DNA from: Rhabditophanes sp. KR3021
Lineage: Eukaryota; Nematoda; Chromadorea; Rhabditida; Alloionematidae
DNA: 64,000 bases
NCBI GenBank assembly: GCA_963281155.1
Contig: CAUJLY010000006.1
Location: 5,022,001-5,086,000, forward strand
Direction of reading: 5' to 3'
In this document: one piece after another, positions 38,201 to 50,713 of the stretch
How positions within the stretch are numbered: position 1 is the stretch's first letter
Layout: each line of letters begins with the position of its first letter
The notes under the pieces: generated by a model
Seen by the model: only the letters and a program-made list of their open reading frames with translations
Told to the model about the DNA's origin: nothing
The model's database searches: none
Translations under genes and position numbers: made by a program

Positions 38201-40003
38201 AAAGGCAATAACGTACTAATTTTAATACGAAAGAGATGATGTTGCGCGATCTAATTATAAAAGATGTTCAGTCATTGAATTATTTGTAATATTAAGAAAG
38301 ATTCATTATTTGTCTTATCGTGAATGCTTAAAGTTATTCTAAGACATAACATCCAACTTTGAAATTTCCAACCAATGATATATTTATGGCATAATAATAT
38401 TTGTAATATAGAACATTTATATGTGTTTTATGTAAATATAAATTCATTAAGTATAATCGTTGATTAAAAACGATTAATAATGAAAAAATGGGTGCATTTT
38501 ATTTTAATAAATCATTATTATTCTAACAGTTCCGGCTGGCATATCATCTCATGTGTTTGGATGTAGTCTAATAGATTCACTTAATTTCATATTAAATATT
38601 AGTCCTTCATCAGTTAAATTAACTAACGATATTTTTTAGCTTTTAAATATTAATGGTGCGGAATAAATAATACTGACATATCATTTTTTGTAACTCAGGA
38701 TAGTTGTCATGTATTCATTCATGATTTACTTCTTAATACATTAATGTAATTAAATACCAGTTCGTGTAGTTCCTTATTTTTCTTTTAATTAAGACAGAAT
38801 TTGTATAGTTATCTGTTACCGTCAAATATAATTGTTATTCTACTTTTATTTAAACAGTGATAGCTATTTAATAAGATTGAAAAGATGTTGAATCTTAAAG
38901 CAAGTTGTTTTATAATACAAAACCAGGGTTAAGAAACTTAAGTCCCTGTGTTAAACAATGTCAATTTGATGTACTAATTTAAACTCATGTTTTTTAGAAT
39001 CACCATATCTAATGGTATTTATTATTCAAATTTGAGATATATAAACATCCGAAATGTTACAAACTCATAGCTAATATAATTTAAATTTACCCTTAAAAGC
39101 TATTACCAAAAGCTTTTTAACACATGATTAGGTTGCTGCAATATAATAGTTGTACTTTATTGTATTCAAATGCTTTGAAGATGATATATTGAAAAAATAT
39201 ATTATTGCCTAAGTAAAGTTACATAAACTTCAAAATTTAAAATTGGATTTTAACATTTTTATCACGCTTTATAAACTGCTTTTTACTGTACTGAAATTCT
39301 AAACCAGAATTTGAAACGAATTATTTTGGTATAAGTTACCATGCCTTTCAAAACTTCCGTATCTTCAATTTAATCTGCCATATATTTCAAAAGTTGCCAA
39401 AAAATGGTCAACTAAAATTAGTTGAAAAGAAAAGTGGTTTATGTAATAGGCAAATAGTCTTTGTTTTTGCCGTCATTGCCTATTTTGACAAAGTTGGCAA
39501 GAGCCTATTATGTCAAATGCCAGAGCATAGTTCGTAAAGCATTCAAGTGACCGCGATTAAAAACTTAATTTTTTGATATAGAGATAGTAAGTAGTTCAAT
39601 TTTTGTTCTCCTTCCTTTAAGATTGGTTATTTACTTTATACTTTTTGCTCAGAGTATTTATCCGTCCAAATGAAACTTCGCAAAATCTTTTTTAATAACT
39701 TCCTCTTGCATAAACAAGATGATGAATTCAAAAAAATTAGTATGCTTTTTAACATGTAAATATCTCATTACAATAATTATTATTTTTGCATATACATGAC
39801 ATATTATTACGAGTTACGACTTACTTTATTATCATCATATTATCTAAAAAGCTGGATGTTCTTATTTTCCGATCTCATGTTTGGGAAATATATATCATGT
39901 GGAGGATTATTCATCGTATTGTCATTTTAAAATAAGCCGCCTACGATTTTCTTGTTGAAGATGAACTAATTATTCTTATTATTTATGTTTTCATTTCTTA
40001 TAG
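35290..40003. other. Intergenic, no recognisable gene
   Basis: About 4.7 kb of AT-rich DNA separates the divergently transcribed receptor-like gene and PCTAIRE kinase gene, so promoters of both should lie here. Short open frames (for example 37562-37804 and 37849-38046) are dominated by Ile/Lys/Phe/Tyr, start at non-ATG codons or lack splice context, and resemble no family I know. Untranslated first exons of the kinase gene could be present and would be invisible to me. Confidence 0.55.
40002..40003 (+). promoter_or_regulatory. Acceptor upstream of the long PCTAIRE isoform start
   Basis: TTTCTTATAG ends at 40003, 41 nt upstream of the ATG at 40045. The intervening bases are open in the kinase frame, so the exon could also continue coding sequence from an unseen upstream exon. 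The conserved MKKIKRRLS start makes the ATG at 40045 the likelier initiation site. Confidence 0.45.
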
Positions 40004-40044
40004 ATAAAGGATATTCATATTTAAATATACTTATATACAAGGTT

Positions 40045-43000
40045 ATGAAAAAAATCAAAAGACGTCTTAGTACAGCATTCAGAGGATCATCTCATAACTC
40101 CAAAAATCATGGTTTAGCGGCAGATAATGCATCAACTTGCTTGGCGAACGACATTGATATATTGCATGTGTCAAGAAATCAACATGGATCAACTTTTTCA
40201 CCCAATTATGCAAATTATTACAATGGAGTTGAAAATTCGTCGGGAAATATGTCAAATTACGGGGCATGGAATATGTCAAATTCTATTGGCTATTTAGTCG
40301 AAAAAATACACCCTGATAGTCTTTTGATTGAAGATAATGCTTATCACAACAATAACTTACGCCATAACAACAATTTTGGAAGCCAATATCTTCCAAAACG
40401 TTATTCCTCTTATAATCAACTCACACAAGCTGACAGATTAAACGCAAATTATGGTTCACTAAATCAGCAACATATTTATATACAAAATACAAACAATAAC
40501 AGCTACTATAAAAATTATAAGCAGAATAATAATCCCACACAGGGGCTTTATTATCCACAGCAATTAGCTTATCAAAAGACGGCTCAAAAAATGAACGATT
40601 TTTCAAAGAATAAATCATCTTCTAAAAACAGTCTAAATTCTACCAAAATGTCTAGGCCTGCCAGTATTGCGGCTCTTTCTAATTCATCATTTTCTTTTTT
40701 GACTTCGCAACAAGACCTTCATCAACAACCCCAAGTCGTTATTTCTAATATCTCCGTTAAATCTATTGGAACTGATTCTAAATGTAAATTTCAAACTTTT
40801 AATTTAATGTAGATGCCCTGTAACCGTTATTTAACCTTGTTGTTACATTTTTTAGATTCAAACAACGATAAAAAACAAGTAAACCCACAGCCAATAACTT
40901 CAGCAGCTTCATTCAACGGAAATAGTGAAAATTTTAAGCCTAACATAATAATGAGAAGTAAACAATTTAATTCGGCTATTTTGCCTACAAAAGATGATAA
41001 TTTAAAAAATCAAAAAGTCAAAAAAGAAAGAACAAATTCATGGGGAGTTTCAAGATTTTTCCCCTCAAGGAGTAATTTGAACAGTAATAATCGTAAGTTA
41101 AAATAAACATTTTGACATATTTGGAGTTGATGTTCGTAGTTTCAAAGGTTAATTTAAAATTTTATAATTAAAACTGATCAATCACGTGTAATAATCAAGT
41201 GTTAAGCTAGACCATATTTGGAATCACCAAATGTCAGCTAACATCAAGAATCATTATTCATCCATAAATTTGAATGATAAAAAATTATCATAATCATAAT
41301 ACATGTTTTTGTATATAAAAAACTTTAAAATCTGAAGTCATATTTTTTGATTGTTCAATCATTGCAACTTAAATTTGTGACTTCCCTATTTGACTTCCTC
41401 ACTTTAAGTCACTTACTATATTAAGTCAATTGATGCATGTTATTTCCTTTTCGAATATTTGCCAGATTTAATTTGTCAGGCACATGTCTCCTCTTTTATA
41501 TGAACAATAGATTAAGTTGATGGTGTATGGTTTTATAGAGATACAATCCTATTAGTAGTAAGCTTATGTTTTTTCCTTAATTTTTGCTTTTTAATAAACT
41601 TTGCAAATTATTTTATTATACAATATATATTGTTGGTTGCGTGAAAAATATGGGAATTAGTGTTTTCCATTTAAAGAATTATATGAAAGAGCGTTTGAAA
41701 AAGATTGGTCTCTATTGTATTAAATTAGACTCCAATTGACGTTTTATACTTCTCCTGTTGCTTTATCTAATTCAGTAAATCTGAGTCAACTAGGATTAAT
41801 TAATCGCAAAATCTTTAACCATACACAAATGCACGCTTTTCAATACAAGTTGAACAAATTTGTTCAAGGAAAACTTGTTGTTATCAAGCGTTTATCTTCC
41901 ATTTATAAAGTGGTATCAATCAATAGGTTTGAATATGTTTGAATGTTTTACTCGTATTTCATTTATAAGTAATAAAAAACGATAATGCAAATATTTTCTT
42001 TACTTGAAATAATACAATATTTATTATGTAAATTCATTTCTAATTGATCAAAAAGTGTCCGCGTTGAATTTCATCACTCATATACACAAATGATGTAAGA
42101 AAACATTTACAACAATGAGACGAATCATATTAAATTCATTTTAAAGATCTTCTAACTTACTAAGAATATTCAATTACATCATCTTTTGACTGTAAAATGT
42201 GGTCTTTGTGTGGAAACGTCTACAATTTATATTTTTGAAAAATTATCTTTGCCAAATCGTTATATATCATTTTTTTAATAATCTTATCACTCTTTTGATA
42301 GATCAGGCTAAAGGTTTGTGGTAAATGTCGCATCTAGTTTATTTAAAAAGAACGGCCATTTGTTTTGAGCATATTTTGTTTAAGTTGTGTGTCACTATAA
42401 CTCATCTAATACATATATAAAGCTTTATTTTTCAAATTTTTTCATGCATAAACAGCCACTTTCTAAAAAATTGTAAATAATCTTTTTTGTACTATCCTGC
42501 TTCAGCATCTTATCATCTTCAATCTTTAAACTGCTTGTTCATTCGAATATTTTGGCAAGAGGTGAAATATTATTTTTTCCAAGCTGAATGGATTATTTGG
42601 CAGATTTATTTCGCGTATTCTGATTTTTACATGTCTCTTCTTTTGTTTAAATGACACTATATAATTGTCGTTTAAAACATTCCGAACTTTGACTGTTCCT
42701 TTTTGTGATAACCATGCAAAAAGAGATTATTTGTTACATATTGCTCAGATATATTAATTATTTGCGATGTAATCAGTAAATGGACAACGATTCAATTAGA
42801 TATTTTTTAAAATTACAAATACTTAAAAGCCAATTTGTTTATACTGACATCATTTTCCTTTTGACAAAAATCCCTTTGAGATAGTTTAGCCCTGCTATAA
42901 CCTTTACCAAATGTTCAAAATATAATTAACATAAAAAGTACATCGACATACATATTTACCACTCACAGTTTTCAAGTTTCTGCATAATCATCATTTAGTA

Positions 43001-46000
43001 TTTCAATCACTTTCAATATAAATTGTCAACTCTTATTTTTGTTATAAATGTTGACCTTACACGATAAAGTAATCTTTATTTGGCGCTCATCTAATTATTA
43101 GCAAATATCTTTATAACATGATATATTTACAACAACGAAATTTAATAGATGTCAAAAATGTAAAGATTTATTAAGATCCTGAAATGAATACTTCGATTTT
43201 TTGTACAAGTCTTTCTCTTATCACTTTTTGTGCTATGTATATGCTGGAGGGTGAATATGTCACCAACATCACTGATGGCATGTTACTAACACATTTTCCA
43301 ATAAGAAAAATATACACTTTTTGAGAATAAAAATAATTAAATCCTTTTTATTTCATTTCTTTTTGAAGTGTTTGCTCGTTATATTGCTCTACATTTATTT
43401 TGATCATAAAATTGCATTAAAAACTATTCAATAGAATAAAGTTTTGTATTTTCTTGTAAATATTGTTAGCATTACTTCCTATTTTTGCTTTTAAATAATC
43501 CATATCCAAAAATAATGTAGTAGCTTTGTCGCCTGATTGTATGGAAGATTAACATTAAGTAAGGTGCACAAGTATTCAAAGTTGATAATAACGTTGTGTA
43601 TTTAAACTTATTTGAAAAGAAGTATTACAACAGATTTTGTTAGTTGGGGGAAACTCACATAAGCTTTATTGAAGGTTTTACTTTTTTATGTTTTACCTTT
43701 TTTTACTCAATTGTCCTCATGTAGGAGATTTAAATTACTGTTCCCAATTGTTTTTAAAAAAACTTTACAAACAACTTTTTATCTAATTAACAAATACTAT
43801 CATAAACTTAAAAATCAACTTTAATTTTTGGTTTTTCCATCTATTTTGCTGTACTGTGATGATTTAAAACTAGATATATAACATGAATACCCTCTTCTAC
43901 TATTAAGGGCTCCTTTGAGACGAATTGGAACTGAAAAAGTAAATGCAGGAAATATTTTATAGCATATCATGAGAGTCGAAAACTTCTGTAGATACTATAC
44001 AACTTTTTTACATCACAAAACATAGATAATATAATAAAAAATAAATTGTTATATTGAGATATGCATTAGGCTCTGTGAGATATCCCATTTATTAGCAAAT
44101 TGCATATGATCTCTTGTTTTCCATGAGCTCTTATAACGAGAAAATTATTATTCTGGATATCAAACAGCAGTATTTTAAATAATTTAGAGCTCAAAAGTGT
44201 TTGAAGTTTTGCTAAATTTGTGGGAATTAAAATTTCCCGTTTTTCAGCCAAAAATGAGTTTCATAGTACAAGTATATGTAATTTAACTTGCTAAAAGAAA
44301 TTTATTAGTTTATATATATTTTTATAAGTGTTGTGAAATCTTACCCTCACTATTGCGCATTGGAATATCAGAAATAAATTCTCTTTAGCCCACGTATCTA
44401 ATCATTGTAAATCACTTTCAATATTCACACCATTTGAATTGCATTAAATAAAATGTATTATAAAGTGTGGATATATCATATTAATCCATTATCATCAACA
44501 ATAACATAAAATTATATTCCTAAATACAATAGCTCTGAACCTTTGAACATTTCCGCTACTTAATTGTGCACATCAAAAAATGAAGTTCAATATTAATACC
44601 ATTTATATAAGTGTTACTATATTCTACCTAACTATTTATGCGTGCATATCCTGTTTCTTTTATTCATATACAAGACTCTACCCTCGCTTTTGCCTGTAAA
44701 ACAAGTGACGATGGCCTTTTTTCTTATATTACTATATTTATACTCCAATATTCTATTCTTTTATTTTCCATAACATCTGTTTAATGCAATGATTGAGACC
44801 CTTAACTTGGCCCTTTATTTTTCAGTGTGTCGCCTATTAATCGAATGAACTTTTTATAAATGTACTTTACAAACGTTTTGGATCACCTCTTCCTATTATC
44901 AACTCAGATATTATTCTGATTAATAATATTATTATTTGCATATCAATCATTTTTTGTATCTAACTATACAAATATATTAATATTCCCTATAAATCTTTAA
45001 ATAGACTCAATTAAATATTTTTATAAAATATATTAGTAAATATAGTAAAGGACCCCACTTGATTTTTTAAGCTTAATTAGTTTACTTTATTTGCATTTAT
45101 TAGAATTCATTGCCATTTTTCTTCTCAACAAAATACATTTTTTGCTCTCAAAGATTTATCCATATGTTGATTATGATTAAATATACTTATTATTAAATCA
45201 CAATAGGACTAATAACTTTTTGTGACATCTCAAACCAACTTTTGTCAACTTAATTTTATTTACAAGTTTGTTTGAACAACTTTTATGGCTAGTCACACTA
45301 TATTTCACCACCCTTATATTTAGTTCCATACAAATTGATATAGTCTGCGGACCAAAGTAAAAAGCCCCACATTATTTATGCGAAAGGGACAAAATATATG
45401 TAATAAAGTTAGATATATGCCATGGTACAAGACATGTGAAGAAACAAACGCACCATTATTTTTCATCATCAACAACTATATTTTGTAGGGAAGTTTTACT
45501 ATAAAAAGCCTCTTTACAGCTCATAATATTGATAAAATAGCTAACATTTATATCTATAATTGAGAATTTGGGTTGATTTTAACTAACTGAATTAGTCGTA
45601 CCTTGATTTGGTGAGAAAGGTGTTGATTATATCAAATGTCATTGGGTATACCATACCGACAAAATTTTGTTGTGTCTTGGTACACTGTTTATATGCCATA
45701 AAAGTTAAAACTGTCTAACATCTTTTTATAAATATTAATAACTTAAATATAAAATATAACACTTATCTAACGTTCTATCTATTGTTTTTTACTGCTTTTC
45801 ATTTATGTATGAATATTGTCGCAGTTCTAACATTATATCGAAGTAATTATTGTCTGTAAAAACATGTAAAAAGACAAATAATATTTTTTAAATTAAACAT
45901 GTTCCACCACATTTAGCAAAAAATCTGCCGAAAAACACTATATATTTTATTTAAAATAGAATATAATTAAGTATCATGATGTGAGACCCTGATTTGGTTA

Positions 46001-49000
46001 ATTACCAGACATTTACTTCATAATAATAAACATGTTGCATGCAAAATTTTCCTTTTTTTAATTCTAGGAAACACTTAACCGTAAATAACTAATATTCAAT
46101 TAAGTTTCATATAAGCCCAAGTTTATGACAACTTATGGAATATTTAAATGATGTTTTTATTCAAATAGGGCATGTTTTTAGAGAACGAAAAGTTTATGTG
46201 CTTAGTTGAAATATAATCGAATATCATGCCTTACATTTTAGTTTCACTTTCTTTGTTTTTACCCCTCGAATCAAAAACACTTGTTGTATCATACATTTTC
46301 GAATTCATTTCATTATTTTTTGATGTAATCATTTTTAACTCGACCTTGTTATGCACACTTTCGTATATAAGGCATTTATTAATAATTGGTGGTAGACAAA
46401 CTTTCATTGCAAATTAAAATTGCTATTGCCTCAATTTTAGATATTTCATGAAATGAAAAACCAAATAAATGTACGTAAAGTGGATTTAATTAACTGCTTA
46501 TTTTTAATAATACTCATCAAACTACTGCAAACTATTACAACTAATAATATTATGACTACACTTCTGTTATTTCAATTTAAATGACTGTTACTTAAAGTGT
46601 TGAGTTTCTATTGAACCCATTATATCACTTACTGTGCACGAATTTTTTCATATCAAAAGAGTTTCATTATGTAAACATTTCAAAATTAGTAAAATTAAAT
46701 GTAGAACAATATATGCATAGACGTACCAAAATACGATTGCAAGATTGATTCACATAAGACGATTTTTTTGTCGTTGCATTGAAGTCCTTCTCAATAATTA
46801 TTATTGTTCACTTAAACTACTCGAAACGATAGTAAATAGATTTAAAGTTACTAATTATAAAAAACACTTATATTCTAAGATATTCGTTAACTAATCATAC
46901 AATAATCCATTAACGAAAAATAAAGAAGTAAAAAACTTTTAAGTTGGTAGCAGCGTTAATATATTTTATCTAGTTCCTTGTAACTTCGTATTGTTTAACT
47001 GATTACTCTGTTACCATATTAACTTTCGTGTTACAAAAGTAATTTTAAGCGTTTAATTTAGTCAAAGTGTGATGACTAAATGAATTCATTTATACATATA
47101 TGTAAATTCACCAAAAGAAATGTAAAAACGTATATGTCTCTATATATAGTAAGTCAACATGAGAGTGTTGTATTGGGTACAAAAGTCTCTGTAAGATCTT
47201 CTTTTTAATGAATATACGCAATTTAAGTCGTATATTGAAGTCCTAATATACTAATAAGATCTATCATTTTGCCACTGACTCGATTCTAAAGAGAGATATG
47301 TACATCAAATACACTTCGATATGTTTTCAAGTCTATGTTATCTTTGAATTATACAAGGAGTGACGTTATTAACATACATCTACGATATTGAAATACATAT
47401 AAGTTATTGAAATGCATATAAGTTATTGAAATACAAATAAGCTATTGAAATACGTATACGCTATTATTAAGATTCCGATTGACCTGTAAGCATGTACTTT
47501 CCTTTAAATATAAGTATCAGAATTTTTAAGTACGTAGATCATTTTTTGCCAGTATTGCTTTAAATTTGTCTGCTTTATGCAGCTTTTTACATCCTCTTAA
47601 ACGATTTCATGATGTTTTAGTTTTAAAGATTAAAGGGAATAAAATACTTTATAGCTGCAAGTAAAAATATGTGGAGGATAAAGTATTTGTCGGCTATTAA
47701 TTTTTATGATACACCAATTTTATGCCGGTGATATAACAAGAATTTTTAATGACTTAAGGAAATTTGTTGAGAATAAATTTTAATATATTCATTTACTTGA
47801 CATGCTTACTTCTAAAGAGCTGATATTTTTTAATAATTTTTCATTTCAATTGAAACATTCTCAAGTAAAGTTCGTAGAGATACCTATAGTTGATTAATTT
47901 AAATTTTCACAACATATTTGTTTTAGTGCACAGAGTAAAGTCATTAATGATTATATTTTTGTTATATTATTTTTCAGAGCTTAACGAATTGTTTACTTGC
48001 TTAAACAGCTTCATTGTCTTTTGTGATTAAAATTCTTTTTAATTAATACAAAGTTTATCCTACGCTAATACCAGTAAAAGAAGGAATGTTGCTTCTATCG
48101 AAAATTGGCTTCATAAAAATTCACACGCGTTTTGTCGACTGTGAGTTTAATTAAAATATTTTAATTTAGCACAAAACGACATCCTTAAAGTACAATTTGA
48201 TATCGCAATATTTTCCTTTAACCGGTACAAGTCATTTATCAAAATTTGATATTTTATGCAGCATCATTTTAATTACGAGACCACTTTTTTCGATGCCATT
48301 TTTGTTTTGAATATATGTCTTCATCAATATTGCAACGTAATTGTTTCTCAGTTTGAAGAATAATAAGTTGGCACTTTGTCGTACTGACAGTTTATCAAAA
48401 ACTAAATTCCCTAGCTAACAACTAAACGATATTATTTGGCATGTATTTTAACAAATTCCTTTAAAATAACTATTTATAAAATTCGCTGTCCTTTGACTTG
48501 ACTTATTTTTTGTTGAGCAAACGCTTATATATACTTTGAGAAAGTTTATTATAAATTTAAGATCATAAACAAAATATGTTGAAAGGAATACTGCATATTT
48601 CTCGTACATTTTATACAATTAACGAACAGTCACACGCTTGCAAAGTTTTATTGAAATTTTATAATAATGAGGCAAAATCAATCATAAATTAACTATTAAC
48701 TCGTTTGTGTTATTGCATTTACACTCATCAAACATATATTTATGTATATGTTTATTTATTTCGTTTATTCTTTTAATTCCGTATGATTTTTTATAGTTGG
48801 GGGAAAAGTATTCTTTATATATTGTAATGAGATTTAAAAAATCTGCTGAAATACCAAAGTCAGTGACATTTCATGACTTCTGCGCTATTTCGGAAGAAGA
48901 GCAGGATGCTTTCAACAATACAAATAAAAGTAATGCAGACAGATCATATCCTGAATCTCCTGTAACCATAGAACCGTCTGAAGACTTTGAGCTGGAAGAT

Positions 49001-50676
49001 CCTAATGCTTCCACTCCAAGCTCATTTTCTTCCTGGTTACAATTGTTTATGTTTAAGAAAAAAAGACAGGGCTATAATTTTAAATCATTACTACGACCAT
49101 CGATCTCATTATGTTAGTTTGAAAATATAAATAATTTATTTATTATCATTAATAATCCCTTTCTACTTTTAGCTGTAGTACACGAGACAACTGGACTAGG
49201 AAGTGACGAAAACGGAGTCACTAATGAGGATCATAGTAATGAAGTGTCTCCATGCTCCAGTGGTCAAATGTCATCTCTGTCATCAAGTCAACCAAATAGT
49301 ACTGATGAGACCCCTACTACAACTGTAAACACAACTTCTAGAAACCAAAGATATATTCCGAACATTAAAATGAGAAGTAAACCAAATAGAAAATGGAGTG
49401 AGCAAGATATACAAAAAAGATTATCATTACCTCCAGATATTAAGTTACCTTTGAATGTTGTAGAAAAACTTAATCGCACTCCAACATTAGATCAACCTAT
49501 GACAAGAAAAAGTCGTAGAGCTTCATTGGTAAATATTAAATAAACTATATTATTTACCTTATTTATTCTAGAGTGAAATAGGTTTTGGCAAATTAGAAAC
49601 TTACCAAAAGATAATTGGTCTTGGCGAAGGTACGTATGCAACGGTATATTTAGGAAAATCTTTATTAACGGGAAAGAGTGTCGCACTCAAGGAAATTCGT
49701 CTTGAGCCGGAGGAGGGTGCTCCATGTACAGCAATTCGTGAAGTTTCACTCCTAAGAAACTTGAAACATGCAAATGTCGTTACATTGCATGACATAATTT
49801 ATACTGAACGGGTCTTAACACTTGTCTTTGAATTTGTTGAGAGAGATCTCAGATTTTATATGGAAGAAGTAAATAATCAAGTAAGCATCGACAATTGCCG
49901 CCTATTTTTGGTTCAATTGCTACGAGGATTGGCATATTGTCACAAAAGGCGAATCCTGCATCGAGATTTAAAACCTCAAAATATTTTGATCAACAGGAAT
50001 GGAGAGTTGAAGTTGGCTGATTTTGGTTTGGCTAGAGCTAAATCGGTTCCAACAAAAACATATTCGCATGAGGTCGTAACATTATGGTATAGACCTCCCG
50101 ATGTTTTGCTTGGATCTACTGATTATTCCACACATATTGATATGTGGGGAGTTGGATGTATTCTTTATGAAATGGTCGTTGGCAAAGCAATGTTTCCCGG
50201 AACTCATACAGATGATCAATTAATTCTTATCTTCAGGAAGTTAGGAATTCCAAACAAAACAAATGGGGCTGTATTGATGAATGGACCAAAGTATAGAGAA
50301 ATAGCAGCAGCCGTTGTATCATATGAAGTCCTGGCGGAAGAAAAAAATAATAAAGGTTTGCCCAATGGAGTTACTAAAAGAAAAGCAAGCACGATTCGGG
50401 GGTTGGAGAGATTTTCGCCTCGCTTAGCCAAAGACAGCGTAGACTTATTAAACCAATTACTGAGAGTACGTTTGTATTTTACACTACATTATTTTATTAA
50501 TGCTTTTTTAGTACGAGGGAAGAGAACGTATCTCAGCAATTGATGCTATGCGACATGACTTCTTACTTAATTTTCCAAAAGAAATATTTACATTGGAAGA
50601 TAGTATTTCGGTTCTGAGTTTGCCTGGTGTTAACTATGTTCATGAAAATACTGCGGCTGCTAGACCATTGTATTAA
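40045..50676 (+). CDS. pct-1: PCTAIRE-type cyclin-dependent kinase, long isoform (796 aa)
   Basis: Ser/Thr kinase of the CDK16/17/18 family; with cyclin Y, PCT-1 controls axonal transport of presynaptic components in C. elegans. Exons are 40045-40783, 40856-41092, 49173-49528, 49572-50465 and 50512-50676, all phases matching. The N-terminus [14 protein letters not shown] is the family signature. Before the kinase domain lie [11 protein letters not shown] and RKSRRASL, both conserved in the family. The domain shows [28 protein letters not shown] (the name-giving motif, 49722-49742), [18 protein letters not shown] and [11 protein letters not shown]. Odd points: the usual GTP-x-E-x-x-W-P-G stretch is replaced by [13 protein letters not shown], and the following region is about 24 residues longer than in human CDK16. 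The C-terminus is short (ends ARPLY). The second intron spans 7.7 kb. Confidence 0.93.
41093..48796 (+). other. 7.7-kb intron of the PCTAIRE kinase gene
   Basis: Donor CGTAAGT at 41093 and, for the long isoform, acceptor CTTTTAG at 49172. No gene is recognisable inside on either strand. It contains the 19-nt minisatellite at 47387-47462 and many A/T-rich low-complexity runs. An internal promoter for the short isoform should lie toward its 3' end, before 48797, but no element can be pointed to. Confidence 0.6.
47387..47462 (+). repeat. Minisatellite, four copies of a 19-nt unit
   Basis: Four contiguous 19-nt units based on ATTGAAATACATATAAGTT begin at 47387, 47406, 47425 and 47444. Each differs from its neighbour by one to four bases. 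It sits within the large intron of the PCTAIRE kinase gene and has no coding meaning. Confidence 0.9.
48827..50676 (+). CDS. pct-1: PCTAIRE kinase, short isoform from an alternative first exon (566 aa)
   Basis: An exon at 48797-49112 begins after a TTTTTATAG acceptor, carries its own ATG at 48827 ([20 protein letters not shown]...) and ends at a GTTAGT donor. It leaves one base, exactly the phase of the shared exon at 49173. The long isoform also leaves one base at 41092, so both N-terminal exons can join the same downstream exon, but they cannot be joined to each other in frame (the phase at 48797 is 0). This is the signature of alternative promoters or alternative trans-splicing. The encoded N-terminus is Ser/acidic with a Lys/Arg cluster (FKKKRQ). 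Kinase domain as in the long isoform. Confidence 0.7.
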
Positions 50677-50707
50677 ATTGAACTTTATATGACTTAAAAT
50701 GATTCAA

Positions 50708-50713
50708 AATAAA
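50708..50713 (+). terminator. Polyadenylation signal of the PCTAIRE kinase gene
   Basis: AATAAA lies 32 nt after the TAA at 50674-50676 and is followed by a T-rich stretch, a normal compact nematode 3' end. Confidence 0.65.

Noticed and set aside
44066..44251. 61-codon minus-strand frame with fairly protein-like composition inside the kinase intron
   Set aside because: Starts at TTG, no acceptor or donor in phase and no continuation; most likely chance, although slightly less AT-rich than its surroundings.
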